A DNA stretch of 64,000 bases. Origin: Candidatus Poribacteria bacterium (GTDB lineage: Bacteria > Poribacteria > WGA-4E > JAJDTR01). Both the position numbers and the translations under genes were made by a program. The notes beneath the pieces were generated by a model that was given only the letters and a program-made list of their open reading frames with translations, was not told the DNA's origin and did no database searches. The stretch spans positions 26,225 to 90,224 of the forward strand of contig JAJDTR010000050.1 in NCBI GenBank assembly GCA_022827055.1, read 5' to 3'. The stretch's first letter is position 1. The number at the start of each line of letters is the position of its first letter. Of this stretch, positions 18,059-26,040 are shown in pieces.

Positions 18059-19036
18059 TTATCGGCTTTCGCTTTTAAGCCACCCCCACATTAGAAGTTG
18101 CTTGCTGGCGGGAGAAACCGCGAATACCGAACGGGACCAGTCAGGATAGTAGTCGCTCTCGGGATCTTTTGTTAGTCTTTGAAGATTGCCGCCATTAGTA
18201 TCCATCACGTAAATGTCGGAGTCGTGCGGGTTTTGCTTTCTCCTCTTGGACGCGAAGGCAATGCGTTCACCATCAGGTGACCACGAGGGCTCCGTATCCA
18301 ACCCGGGATTGTTGGTGAGATTCCGAACATTACCACCATCACCATCAGCATCCATTACATAAATTTCCCAATTCCCGCCTCTAACGGAAACATAAGCAAT
18401 ATGTTCACCGCTAGGTGACCACGATGCTGTCAAATCGTGGTTGATATGCTTTGTTCGTCTTTGGGGATTTCCACCGTCGGCCTCCATCACGTAGATTTCC
18501 CAATTTCCATCTCTATCAGATTCAAAGGCAATGCGCGTTCCATCGGGAGACCATGCCGGGTTTCCGTCCACCGCGGGATTTCTTGTTAAGTTGCGCGGAT
18601 TAATTCCATCAGCACCCATCACGTAGATATCATAGGTCCATTTCTTAGGCCCATCTCTATTGGATGCGAATGCAATGTGTTCACCGTTAGGAGACCATGA
18701 AGGAGCATCATCCGTCGATGCATTCTTCGTTAAGTTCCGAAGATTTCGACCCTTGGCATCCATCACGTAGATTTCCCAATTCCCATCTCTATCGGACGTA
18801 AAGGCAATCTGCCCCCCATCAGGGGACCACGCCGGAGCATAGTCTAGCACAGGATTTCTGGTTAGGTTTCGAAGATTACTGCCATCAGCATCCATCACGT
18901 AGATTTCACGATTTCCGTCTCTGAAAGACGTGAAAGCAATCTGCGCGTGTGCCCGGACATCTGCCATAAACAAAACCAGACCCATCATCAAACATCTAAC
19001 TGGAATGGAACATGCGGAATTGTGTTTCGAGTGCAT
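18059..19036 (-). CDS. Secreted PD40 (TolB-like) beta-propeller protein, paralogue 2
   Basis: A 325-residue tandem paralogue of the gene at 16906-17877. It has the same signal-peptide start MHSKHN, six PD40 repeats ([20 protein letters not shown] and similar) and an almost identical end ([19 protein letters not shown]). The ribosome site AGGGAGG and the 3' flanks (the TTATCGGCTTTCGCTTTTAA region) are shared too, showing that gene and flanks were duplicated together. Blade 3 carries a short insertion ([11 protein letters not shown]) relative to paralogue 1. The 51-residue upstream extension in the same frame lacks a ribosome site, so the ATG at 19036 is used. Confidence 0.88.
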   Translation of the reverse strand: MHSKHNSACSIPVRCLMMGLVLFMADVRAHAQIAFTSFRDGNREIYVMDADGSNLRNLTRNPVLDYAPAWSPDGGQIAFTSDRDGNWEIYVMDAKGRNLRNLTKNASTDDAPSWSPNGEHIAFASNRDGPKKWTYDIYVMGADGINPRNLTRNPAVDGNPAWSPDGTRIAFESDRDGNWEIYVMEADGGNPQRRTKHINHDLTASWSPSGEHIAYVSVRGGNWEIYVMDADGDGGNVRNLTNNPGLDTEPSWSPDGERIAFASKRRKQNPHDSDIYVMDTNGGNLQRLTKDPESDYYPDWSRSVFAVSPASKQLLMWGWLKSESR

Positions 19037-19235
19037 CTTGTTTCCCTCCTTGCCCTCAAGCCTACAGCAAAAAAGATAACACGAGGACTTACGCAAAGGA
19101 ACTGAAAGGAATCGGTCAACAAGCAGCCCGTCTTCTATTTCCAGAATCCAAAAGCCTAAGACCCGTTCAAGTTGAAGTCGCTGGTGCACAAGTCCCCCTC
19201 CCTCATATTCTCTTATGCACTCGAAACTCCCTAGC

Positions 19236-19451
19236 TTAGAGGTTCAGTTTTGAGCACCGAAAGGACTTTGTACTTTGGTAAAACTCAATCAGATTCTGGA
19301 TAATACCATCCCATTCAAAAAACTTCAACGCGTGTCTGAGAGCATTGGAGGTGAGTGTTTCAACAAACTTAGGATTATTTTTCAGCCGTAAAATGGCATC
19401 AGCCAGCGCGGCGACATTTTTCTCCGAAATCAGGAACCCTGTTTCTTCATG
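19236..19451 (-). pseudogene. C-terminal remnant of a GT-B (family 4) glycosyltransferase
   Basis: Reading leftward, about 71 codons give HEETGFLISEKNVAALADA, then ILRLKNNPKFVETLTSNA, then a C-terminal FFEWDGIIQNLIEFYQS, and a stop at 19236-19238. This matches the well-known C-terminal end of family 4 glycosyltransferases (GETGFLV...ALADAI..LL.DP.L...L..NA......FSWD.I). There is no N-terminal part: the frame hits a stop at 19485-19487, and repeats start shortly after. It is therefore a truncated, presumably non-functional gene end. Confidence 0.6.
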
Positions 19452-19575
19452 TAAACAAGTTTCACTACGAAAGTTTACGCGACTTCAAAATCTATATGTT
19501 ACAACCGATCCGAGACGCGCAATGAAGGGATCTCTATTACAGTCACTATGGGATTTACTACCTAAGTCGCTATCA

Positions 19576-19623
19576 GGATCTCTATCGCGCTCATTATCCA
19601 TTCGCTTGATCTCCGCTGGAGCG
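19576..19623. repeat. 48-base interspersed repeat, copy A
   Basis: GGATCTCTATCGCGCTCATT followed by ATCCATTCGCTTGATC and the small hairpin CTCCGCTGGAG. All 48 bases match the copy at 55668-55715. Degenerate copies occur at about ten further intergenic sites. Confidence 0.8.
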
Positions 19624-19802
19624 AGGATGACCGCCGGGCCTTGAGAGATTTGCGTTTGGATTGCCGAAGGTAGAACGTTTCAGCAGTTGCTTTGTTTGTT
19701 TGTCCCTGTTTTATGAACAACCTGCCGAATTCGTGATTTAGACAATAATTATGCATAGCCCGCAATTAGATGCGATAGTCCTACCGATTTTCTGGTTTTC
19801 TG

Positions 19803-19832
19803 TTGACAAGGGTAGATGGCATAAGGTATCCT
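19803..19832 (+). promoter_or_regulatory. Putative promoter of the ylxM-ffh operon
   Basis: TTGACA (19803-19808), an 18-base spacer and TATCCT (19827-19832), roughly 100 bases before the ylxM start. The -35 is perfect but the -10 is weak. The inverted repeat GTCAAG/CTTGAC at 19841-19860 lies just downstream and could act as an operator or part of the leader. Confidence 0.35.
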
Positions 19833-19929
19833 AAGGGACTGTCAAGTCTTCAACCTTGACACACCTCTATTTATATTAACATCGCCACAAATCAGAAGGG
19901 CTTGCGAGATACTATCGGAGATTGCGCCG

Positions 19930-20319
19930 TTGTCGATTGACAAACTCAAGTACGTGCTGCTGTCGGACTTCTACAGCAATCTGCTGACGGAAAAGCAGCG
20001 GGAATTCCTCAGTCTTTACTATGAGGAGGATTTGTCGTTGGGAGAGATTTCCGAGAATTTCGGAATCTCACGGCAGGCGGTGTATGATTCGATTCGGTCG
20101 TCGGAGATGTGCCTTGAACGCTTTGAGAACGAGCTTGGGCTGTTGGCTAGTTTTCAACATCAACAGGGTGTAGTCACAGATGTGTTGGAGCATCTGCAAT
20201 CACTGGAAACCGACGATGTCGGCACAAAGAAACAGGAAACAATTCGGTACATTAAACAACGTCTTCACAGTTTGATTGACCTTTCTCAGTCACAATACGG
20301 CGATGAAGCGCGGAGCTAG
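19930..20319 (+). CDS. ylxM: YlxM/p13-like DNA-binding protein of the SRP operon
   Basis: A 129-residue protein with a sigma-70 region 4-like helix-turn-helix: LLTEKQREFLSLYYEEDLS then LGEISENFGISRQAVYDSIR. This is the UPF0122/YlxM family, encoded next to ffh in many bacteria and thought to modulate signal-recognition-particle function. The gene ends 8 bases before ffh, supporting co-transcription. The start is TTG, with GGAG at 19917-19920. The C-terminal ~60 residues (VTDVLEHLQSLETDD...YIKQRLHSL) form an additional helical extension typical of the family. Confidence 0.9.
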   Translation: MSIDKLKYVLLSDFYSNLLTEKQREFLSLYYEEDLSLGEISENFGISRQAVYDSIRSSEMCLERFENELGLLASFQHQQGVVTDVLEHLQSLETDDVGTKKQETIRYIKQRLHSLIDLSQSQYGDEARS

Positions 20320-20327
20320 AGAAAATT

Positions 20328-21710
20328 ATGTTTGAAAGTTTGACCGAGCGACTACAGAGCACCTTGAAGAAGATTGCCGGTCAAGGCAAATTGACAGAGA
20401 AGAACGTGGCTGATGCCCTGCGAGATGTGCGTAGGGCGTTGTTGGAAGCGGACGTTAACTTCAAAGTCGCACGCGATTTCATAGAGGATGTCAAGGAGCG
20501 CACGCTTGGTCAACAGGTGCTCGGCAGTTTGACGCCGGAGCTACAGATTGCGAAGATCATAGGTGATGAACTGACCAAGTTGATGGGGACGCAGGCGGCG
20601 AAGATTAACATCGCACCGAGCGGTCCGACAGTCGTCATGATGGTCGGTCTGCAGGGTTCCGGAAAGACAACCGCCGCCGCGAAATTGGCTCTGAGATTCC
20701 GTTCGGAAGGTCGAAATCCGATTTTGGTGGCAGCGGATGTTTACCGGCCGGCGGCGATTAAGCAGTTGGAGGTGCTTGGTGAACAGATTGAGGTGCCCGT
20801 GTTTTCGATGGGTACTGATGTATCGCCGGTCGCTATCGTAAATGAAGCGGTTAAACAGGGACTAAATCGCGGGAATAACTTCGTCATTGTTGACACCGCG
20901 GGACGCTTGGCGATTGACGAGGAGATGATGGCGGAACTCCGCAATATCAAGGCGGAGGTAAATCCGACCGAGATTTTGCTCGTCGTCGACGCGATGACGG
21001 GACAGGATGCGGTGAACATCGCCGAACATTTCAATGACAGTCTGGATATTGACGGCGTTGTTTTGACCAAGCTGGACGGCGATGCACGCGGCGGCGCCGC
21101 GCTTTCAATTCGCGCCGTGACCCAGAAACCGATTAAGTACGTTGGGGTTGGCGAGAAAATTGTTCCGGCGGCGCTGGAGGAATTCCATCCGGATCGTATG
21201 GCGTCGCGCATCTTGGGTGAGGGTGATTTCGCGACTTTGCTAGAGAGAGCGGAATCCATTTTTAGCGACGACCAGGCCGAAGAACTTGAGCGGAAACTGA
21301 GCCAAAAACATGGACTGGATTTCGATGACCTGCTTATGCAGCTTGAGCAGCTCAAGAACATGGGACCTCTGGATCAGTTAATGGACATGATTCCCGGGAT
21401 GAGCAAGCTGCCAGTGAAAGGTATGGCGCCGGATGAAAATCAACTAAAATATGCGAAGGCAATCATCCAGTCAATGACCCCGACGGAGCGAAGGAATCCG
21501 AGTATTCTTGATCGCAGCCGCCGTATGCGGATTGCGAATGGAAGCGGCACCAATGTTCGTCAAGTTAACCAGTTATTTGACCAACTCAAGTTTATGAATC
21601 GTATGGTCAAGCAGCAGACAGGGATGATGGGAATGCCGCAGATTGGACTTAAGTCACCCGGAAAGAAACGGAAGAACTTGAAGCGGCGAAAGAAGCGCAA
21701 GTCACGGTAG
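20328..21710 (+). CDS. ffh: Signal recognition particle protein Ffh
   Basis: A 460-residue SRP54-family GTPase that binds 4.5S/SRP RNA and the signal sequences of nascent membrane proteins. The N domain is at 1-90 (FESLTERLQSTLKKIAGQGKLTE). The G domain has the P-loop GLQGSGKTTAAAKLA, VAADVYRPAAIKQLE, VDTAGRL, TKLDGDARGGAALS and the VGVGEK closing loop. The methionine-rich M domain (about 300-435) includes GMSKLPVKGM, MTPTERRNP and RIANGSGTNV. The lysine-rich tail (KKRKNLKRRKKRKSR) fits RNA binding. The family and genomic position after ylxM leave no doubt. Confidence 0.98.
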   Translation: MFESLTERLQSTLKKIAGQGKLTEKNVADALRDVRRALLEADVNFKVARDFIEDVKERTLGQQVLGSLTPELQIAKIIGDELTKLMGTQAAKINIAPSGPTVVMMVGLQGSGKTTAAAKLALRFRSEGRNPILVAADVYRPAAIKQLEVLGEQIEVPVFSMGTDVSPVAIVNEAVKQGLNRGNNFVIVDTAGRLAIDEEMMAELRNIKAEVNPTEILLVVDAMTGQDAVNIAEHFNDSLDIDGVVLTKLDGDARGGAALSIRAVTQKPIKYVGVGEKIVPAALEEFHPDRMASRILGEGDFATLLERAESIFSDDQAEELERKLSQKHGLDFDDLLMQLEQLKNMGPLDQLMDMIPGMSKLPVKGMAPDENQLKYAKAIIQSMTPTERRNPSILDRSRRMRIANGSGTNVRQVNQLFDQLKFMNRMVKQQTGMMGMPQIGLKSPGKKRKNLKRRKKRKSR

Positions 21711-21889
21711 GATAACAGCGGTGAAGGTTTGGAGATCCAAGCCGAGCGGGAAGGAGTAGTATCCACGCTCCGCCGCGCAACTATTTGCACAAGAGAACTG
21801 GAACACGGAGTATACCCAATACCATTCAAAGTTAGTTGAACGTTTGAAACGTTTCTCGGTCTACAACCACAATAAGGAGGAAGTAATTT

Positions 21890-22297
21890 TTGGCAGTTAG
21901 AATAAGACTTCAACGCCATGGAAGAAAGAAGCGTCCGTTTTACCGACTAGTGGCTGCTGATGCCCGCGCTCAACGAGATGGACGGTTCCTAGAACGCTTA
22001 GGTCATTACAATCCTTTAACCGACCCGGCTGAAGTTGTCATCGATGAAGACAGGGTTTTGAAGTGGCTGAAACGGGGCGCACAGCCGTCGGACACAGCAA
22101 AGAACCTTTTATCGCAAGCCGGCATTTGGGAGAGGTTCACCGCCGAACGACTAGGAAAACCCGTTCCGACGCGGGAGGAGGAATCTCTTTCGACAGAGGA
22201 GGAGGCCTCCTCGTCGACGGACGAAGCGGGCTCTGCCGAAAACGAGAGCGAATCCGCAGGTGCTACTTCAGAAGCGTCCGTTGAATCATCTGATTGA
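21890..22297 (+). CDS. rpsP: 30S ribosomal protein S16 with acidic C-terminal extension
   Basis: A 135-residue S16. The first ~85 residues are canonical (AVRIRLQRHGRKKRPFYRLV, ARAQRDGRFLERLGHYNP, RVLKWLKRGAQPSDT). They are followed by an unusual ~45-residue tail rich in Glu, Ser and Ala (EEESLSTEEEASSSTDEAGS...). The start is TTG with a near-perfect AAGGAGG at 21874-21880, nine bases upstream. The coding end of this tail is the first unit of the ~194-base tandem repeat that follows. S16 assembles early in the 30S subunit. khpA, ylqD, trmD and rplS lie downstream as in many bacteria. Confidence 0.95.
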   Translation: MAVRIRLQRHGRKKRPFYRLVAADARAQRDGRFLERLGHYNPLTDPAEVVIDEDRVLKWLKRGAQPSDTAKNLLSQAGIWERFTAERLGKPVPTREEESLSTEEEASSSTDEAGSAENESESAGATSEASVESSD

Positions 22298-23095
22298 CAC
22301 GTGTAATCTGAAATCCCAGGTGAATCTGCTCGCCGTGGGACTAGAGTCTGCTTGAATAAATCCAAGTTGAGTTACACGTGTGATGCGGGCAACGCGTTTA
22401 GAACATGCTTGAAGATGGTGGGCAGTGCCCACCCTACAAAAACGAATCTGCGGAAGGTGCTTCGGATACACCGGTTGAACCATTCAGTTGACACGTGGAA
22501 TCTGAAGTCTAAGTGAATCCAGTCGCCGTGGGACGACAGCCTGCTTGAATAAATCGAAGTTTGTGTTAGGTGTGCAATGCAGGCTACGCGTTTGAAACGC
22601 GCTTAAGGATGGTGGGCAGTGCCCACCCTACAGAACCGAATCTGCGGAAGGTGCTCTGACACCGGTTGAACCATTCAGTTGACACGTGGAATCTGAAGTC
22701 TAAGTGAATCCAGCCGCCGTGGGACGACAGCCTGCTTGAATAAGTCGAAGTTTGTGTTAGGTGTGCGATGCGGGCTACGCGCTTGAAGATGGTGGGCAGT
22801 GCCCACCCTACAGAACCGAATCTGGGGAAGGTGCTTCGGATACACCGGTTGAATCATCCGATTGACACTTGTAATCTGAAGTCTAAGTGAATCCAGCCGC
22901 CGTGGGACGAGAATCTGCTTCATAAAATCGAAGTTTGTGTTAAGTGTGCGATGCGGGCAACGCGTTTAGAACGTGCTTGAAGATGATGGGCAGTGCCCAC
23001 CCAGCAGAACTGAATCTGCGGAAGGCGCATTGGATACACCGGTTGAATCACTCAGTTAACTGTTGTAATCCAGGGTAGATTTATTCGCCGCGACA
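22250..23095. repeat. ~194-base tandem repeat derived from the rpsP 3' end
   Basis: Units begin GAATCTGCGGAAGGTGC (or GAATCCGCAGGTGC in the first) at 22250, 22444, 22638, 22818 and 23012, giving spacings of 194, 194, 180 and 194 bases and a partial fifth unit that fades near 23095. The first unit is the last 15 codons of rpsP plus its 3' flank. Each later unit keeps the same frame ending in a stop (for example ESAEGASDTPVEPFS, then TGA). The first four units each contain a GGTGGGCAGTGCCCACCC palindrome (the last of these degenerate), followed in three of them by CTACA. The array fills the gap up to khpA. Confidence 0.9.
22417..22438. repeat. REP-like palindrome GGTGGGCAGTGCCCACCCTACA, first of four
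   Basis: Perfect stem GTGGGCA/TGCCCAC followed by CCTACA. Equivalent copies recur once per tandem unit at about 22611-22632, 22791-22812 and (degenerate, GATGGGCAGTGCCCACCCAGCA) 22985-23006, and in reverse orientation at 55558-55577. Confidence 0.8.
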
Positions 23096-23138
23096 TAAGC
23101 GACAATCACTATACTGGATATGTTGTTCAGGGTGTTTT

Positions 23139-23384
23139 ATGTTCAAGGATTTGATTGAATATATTGCAACATCCCTCGTAGATCAACCCGATCAGGTTAA
23201 AGTCCATGAAGTTGCAGGAGAGAAGGCTACTATCCTCGAATTGAGCGTTGCCGAGGAAGACTTGGGAAAAATTATCGGCAAACATGGACGTACACTCAAA
23301 TCGATACGGAGTATCTTGTTTGCCGCGGGGATTAAAGCGAATAAAAGGGTTGTGCTTGAACTAATTGAGTCCGGTAAAGAGTAG
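23139..23384 (+). CDS. khpA: KH-domain RNA-binding protein KhpA (YlqC family)
   Basis: An 81-residue type II KH-domain protein: DLIEYIATSLVDQPDQVKVHE, then the GxxG loop in LGKIIGKHGRTLKSIRSIL. In Firmicutes KhpA pairs with KhpB and binds many RNAs, affecting cell elongation and translation. It commonly lies directly after rpsP, as it does here beyond the tandem-repeat array. The ATG at 23139 lacks a strong Shine-Dalgarno sequence (GGGTG at 23130), which may reflect disturbance of the leader by the repeat expansion. Confidence 0.94.
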   Translation: MFKDLIEYIATSLVDQPDQVKVHEVAGEKATILELSVAEEDLGKIIGKHGRTLKSIRSILFAAGIKANKRVVLELIESGKE

Positions 23385-23457
23385 AGTAGGATCGGAGTTT
23401 AAGGTGAAATTGATTTAGTTCATACGAATGGCAGTTGAAAGATAGGGAGGAAACGTT

Positions 23458-23562
23458 GTGTTTAAGCTAGGCGTACGCGGCTTTATCGTTTTGGCTAAGC
23501 TGCCGAGGATGATTGGTTGTGCTCACCAAATTGATGAGAGTGAAAGATGGCTGTTATCGTAA
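23458..23562 (+). CDS. Possible 34-residue leader or vestigial ORF where rimM is expected
   Basis: GTG start with an unusually strong ribosome site (GGGAGG at 23445-23450, seven bases upstream) and sequence MFKLGVRGFIVLAKLPRMIG followed by CAHQIDESERWLLS. It overlaps the ylqD start by 16 bases. It has no recognised family and does not resemble RimM. It could translationally couple ylqD, be a remnant, or be chance. Listed because the ribosome site is better than that of ylqD itself. Confidence 0.3.
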   Translation: MFKLGVRGFIVLAKLPRMIGCAHQIDESERWLLS

Positions 23563-23990
23563 AGCGACCCGTAATACTCAAAAATGTAGTCACGGAGAGA
23601 TTCAAATCGCAATTGACCAAGGAGCTTGAGCATGCGATAAGCCAGATAGGGCATTGGCTTGAACAGGAGGAGTTTCAGAGCCGCCTGTTGATTTCCGAGG
23701 CGCAAAAGCAGTCCCCTAATCGCGTGAATCAGTTACGCGAGGAAATCAATCAAGAGCGGGGCAAGCAGGAACAGGCGCTTGAGAACCTTAAGCAACAGCT
23801 TAGTCAGGTGAAACAACTGGAAATCGATTCGTTTTTCGCTAGCGGCACGTACGATGCGCCCGTGAAAATCGAGGTGGGGGATGACATTCGCTCCAAACTG
23901 TCTCAGGCGGAGATTATTGTCAAGGATGGACGCGTAATTCAGATCAACGAGTGGGCGCCGCAATCTTCTAGTACACCAGATGAAAATTGA
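23547..23990 (+). CDS. ylqD: YlqD-family protein
   Basis: A 147-residue protein matching the YlqD architecture. A short N-terminal strand (VIVKRPVILKNVVTERFKSQL) is followed by a long coiled-coil helix (about residues 25-95, rich in Gln, Glu and Lys) and a C-terminal small beta domain (APVKIEVGDDIRSKLSQAEII and VKDGRVIQI). The function of YlqD is unknown; in Bacillus it lies between khpA and rimM. Here it runs directly into trmD with an 11-base overlap and no rimM. Co-translation with trmD is expected. Confidence 0.8.
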   Translation: MAVIVKRPVILKNVVTERFKSQLTKELEHAISQIGHWLEQEEFQSRLLISEAQKQSPNRVNQLREEINQERGKQEQALENLKQQLSQVKQLEIDSFFASGTYDAPVKIEVGDDIRSKLSQAEIIVKDGRVIQINEWAPQSSSTPDEN

Positions 23991-24714
23991 TGTCATTGCT
24001 CTGTTTCCGGAGATTATAATCCCCGCGCTGCGAGTGAGCATTTTGAAGCGCGCTCAAGACGCAGGATTTCTGACAGTTAACGTCCATAATCTCCGAGATT
24101 TTGCGACTGATCGACATCAATCGGTTGACGATTATCCGTACGGCGGCGGTGCAGGAATGATTCTAAAGCCGGAGCCACTGTTCGCAGCCATCAGAGCATT
24201 AAGTCCGGAGTCAAACACTCGCGTCATTTATTTGACTCCCCAAGGAAAGCCTTGTACTCAGCAACTTGCCGAAGCGCTTTCTCTTGAATCACACATCATC
24301 CTCATCTGCGGACGTTATAAAGGGATTGATGAGCGTGTTCGTCAGAGATTGGTTACGGACGAAATTTCGATTGGCGATTATGTGCTGAGCGGCGGAGAAA
24401 TACCGGCGCTTGTACTAATCGATACCATTGGACGGGTGCTGCCAGGGGTGTTGGGCGATTACGAATCGGCTCAGGACGATTCTTTTAGCCAACAATTGTT
24501 AGATCATCCGCACTACACACGTCCTGCCGATTTCGAGGGAATGAATGTGCCCGAGGTTTTGTTGAGTGGACACCACGAGAAGATTACGCGCTGGAAGTAT
24601 GAGGAGTCGCTGAGACGAACCGCGGTGCGGCGTCCAGATTTACTCAAAGAGATTGAGCTAACGGAAGAGGATACGAATTTCCTGCGCGAGCCAAATGCCA
24701 GCGAAGGCATTTGA
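23980..24714 (+). CDS. trmD: tRNA (guanine-N1)-methyltransferase TrmD
   Basis: A 244-residue SPOUT-class trefoil-knot methyltransferase that makes m1G37 in tRNAs reading CNN codons and prevents +1 frameshifting. Motifs: IDVIALFPEIIIPALRVSIL, NLRDFATDRHQSVDDYPYGGGAGM (two overlapping motifs), the knot region LICGRYKGIDERV and SIGDYVLSGGEIPALVLID, and a C-terminal RRTAVRRPDLL. All key knot glycines are present and the length is standard. It overlaps ylqD by 11 bases and precedes rplS, the conserved order. Confidence 0.97.
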   Translation: MKIDVIALFPEIIIPALRVSILKRAQDAGFLTVNVHNLRDFATDRHQSVDDYPYGGGAGMILKPEPLFAAIRALSPESNTRVIYLTPQGKPCTQQLAEALSLESHIILICGRYKGIDERVRQRLVTDEISIGDYVLSGGEIPALVLIDTIGRVLPGVLGDYESAQDDSFSQQLLDHPHYTRPADFEGMNVPEVLLSGHHEKITRWKYEESLRRTAVRRPDLLKEIELTEEDTNFLREPNASEGI

Positions 24715-24840
24715 TGCACCGAAGCATTTTGACGAGTTTTTCGATTGACGTTCTTTGGGATACATGAAGTGCCATTGCTATGAATGAAAAACTCGTGTGC
24801 ACCGAATTTGAAGAACACTAAATGAAAGGATTGACAACCG

Positions 24841-25200
24841 ATGAACTTGATTGAATCTGTCGAGAGTGAATATATTAAGGAGGGTTTCCCGGAATTCGCC
24901 CCAGGTGATATGGTACGAGTCAATACGAAGATTCGGGAGGGTGAAAAGGAACGTGTTCAAGCGTACGAGGGCACGGTGATACGGCGATCCCACGGCGGTT
25001 TAAGCGAGACTTTCACCGTTCGACGTGTGGCTTTTGGCGAAGGAAGTGAAAGAACATTTCCGCTGCATTCGCCGAACATTGAGAGTATTGAGGTGCTCCG
25101 ATATGGAGCGGTGCGACGTGCCAAATTGTACTATTTGCGAAATCGAACCGGGAATTCTGCAAGAGTTCGCGAGCGAAGGCGGGTTGCAACGGAGAAGTAA
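24841..25200 (+). CDS. rplS: 50S ribosomal protein L19
   Basis: A 119-residue L19 of normal length. Motifs include [60 protein letters not shown] and the C-terminal [21 protein letters not shown]19 sits at the 30S-50S interface. The AAAGGA sequence 10-15 bases upstream gives an ordinary ribosome site. The 126-base gap after trmD contains only a 13-codon frame and no recognisable regulatory RNA. Confidence 0.97.
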   Translation: MNLIESVESEYIKEGFPEFAPGDMVRVNTKIREGEKERVQAYEGTVIRRSHGGLSETFTVRRVAFGEGSERTFPLHSPNIESIEVLRYGAVRRAKLYYLRNRTGNSARVRERRRVATEK

Positions 25201-25333
25201 TTTTCTTCTGCCTGCTGAAGTCTATACTAGTCGCAAGGGATGGGGAACCCAAACCCCTACGATTTGGAATGCGCACGTTACAGGACTTGGTCGCACCTTG
25301 TTTTGGCAAAGATGAAAAGGAGGTCTTTAATCT

Positions 25334-26004
25334 TTGCTTTCGGCTGTGAAGTTGTGCGGACGCAGGGGCGACTTTCCATTGCTGCGGAAGAATAGAAAGG
25401 TGACCTCGAGATTCAATCGAGTGAGCGAGTTTTACACAGAGAGGGTTATCAGCACATCGCGGGCGTTGATGAAGCCGGACGCGGTCCGCTAGCGGGTCCG
25501 GTGGTAGCTGCGGCGGTAATTCTTCCGGTGGATTGCGTCATCCCGGGGGTGACAGATTCAAAGCAGTTGACGCCGAACCAACGCGAACGACTGTTCCACG
25601 AGATTCAGCGTGCTTCAACCGCGGTTAAGGTCAGTTGTATCAGCAACACAGTTATCGACGAAGTGAATATCCTGCAGGCTACGCTGCTGGCGATGCGAGA
25701 TGCCGTAGAACAACTCCTCCCACCTCCGGATTATGTGCTTGTCGACGGCACGCAACTTCCCGCCATTTCCACACCTTCACAAGCGATTCCGAAAGGCGAT
25801 TCTCTCAGCCAGCCCATTGCAGCGGCATCTATCATTGCAAAAGTAACGCGAGATCGGTTGATGGCGGAATTTGACGAACTCTATCCGCAATACGGATTTC
25901 GACGACACAAGGGTTATGGCACAAATCAGCATCGGGAGGCAATCGCCCGATATGGCCCCTGTCCGATTCACCGCCGCAGTTTCAAACCTGTCTCCGATAT
26001 GTAA
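25334..26004 (+). CDS. rnhB: Ribonuclease HII, frameshifted near its N-terminus
   Basis: RNase HII removes RNA from RNA-DNA hybrids and misincorporated ribonucleotides. The C-terminal frame (from 25396) contains the catalytic IAGVDEAGRGPLAGPVV, SDSKQL-type TDSKQLTPNQRER, YVLVDGTQLP and AASIIAKVTRDRLM. That frame has no ATG, GTG or TTG before the catalytic Asp-Glu. A different frame starts at TTG 25334 with a superb AAAAGGAGGT and supplies MLSAV...SRFNRVSEF. One extra T in the TTTT run at 25430-25433 would join them as EFLHREGYQHIAG, the usual RNase HII layout. This is either a sequencing/assembly error or a real mutation. Confidence 0.85.
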
Positions 26005-26040
26005 TAGATGCGGCATGGTGCTTGAGTTTAGGGATAGGTA

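Larger units (their letters stand above)
19037..19929. other. Long intergenic region with a gene remnant and repeats
   Basis: About 890 bases holding a glycosyltransferase remnant (19236-19451, minus), a cluster of ATCTCTATCG repeats (19525-19623) including a 48-base copy identical to one at 55668, a promoter candidate (19803-19832), and an inverted repeat GTCAAG...CTTGAC (19841-19860) upstream of ylxM. Confidence 0.55.

Noticed and set aside
22611..22632. CRISPR-like array suggested by regular palindromes between rpsP and khpA
   Set aside because: The unit is ~194 bases, contains rpsP tail sequence, and spacers are not unique; it is a tandem duplication, not a CRISPR.
25501..26004. GTG at 25501 as the rnhB start
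   Set aside because: It lies inside the GRGPLAGPVV motif and would remove the catalytic Asp-Glu pair.
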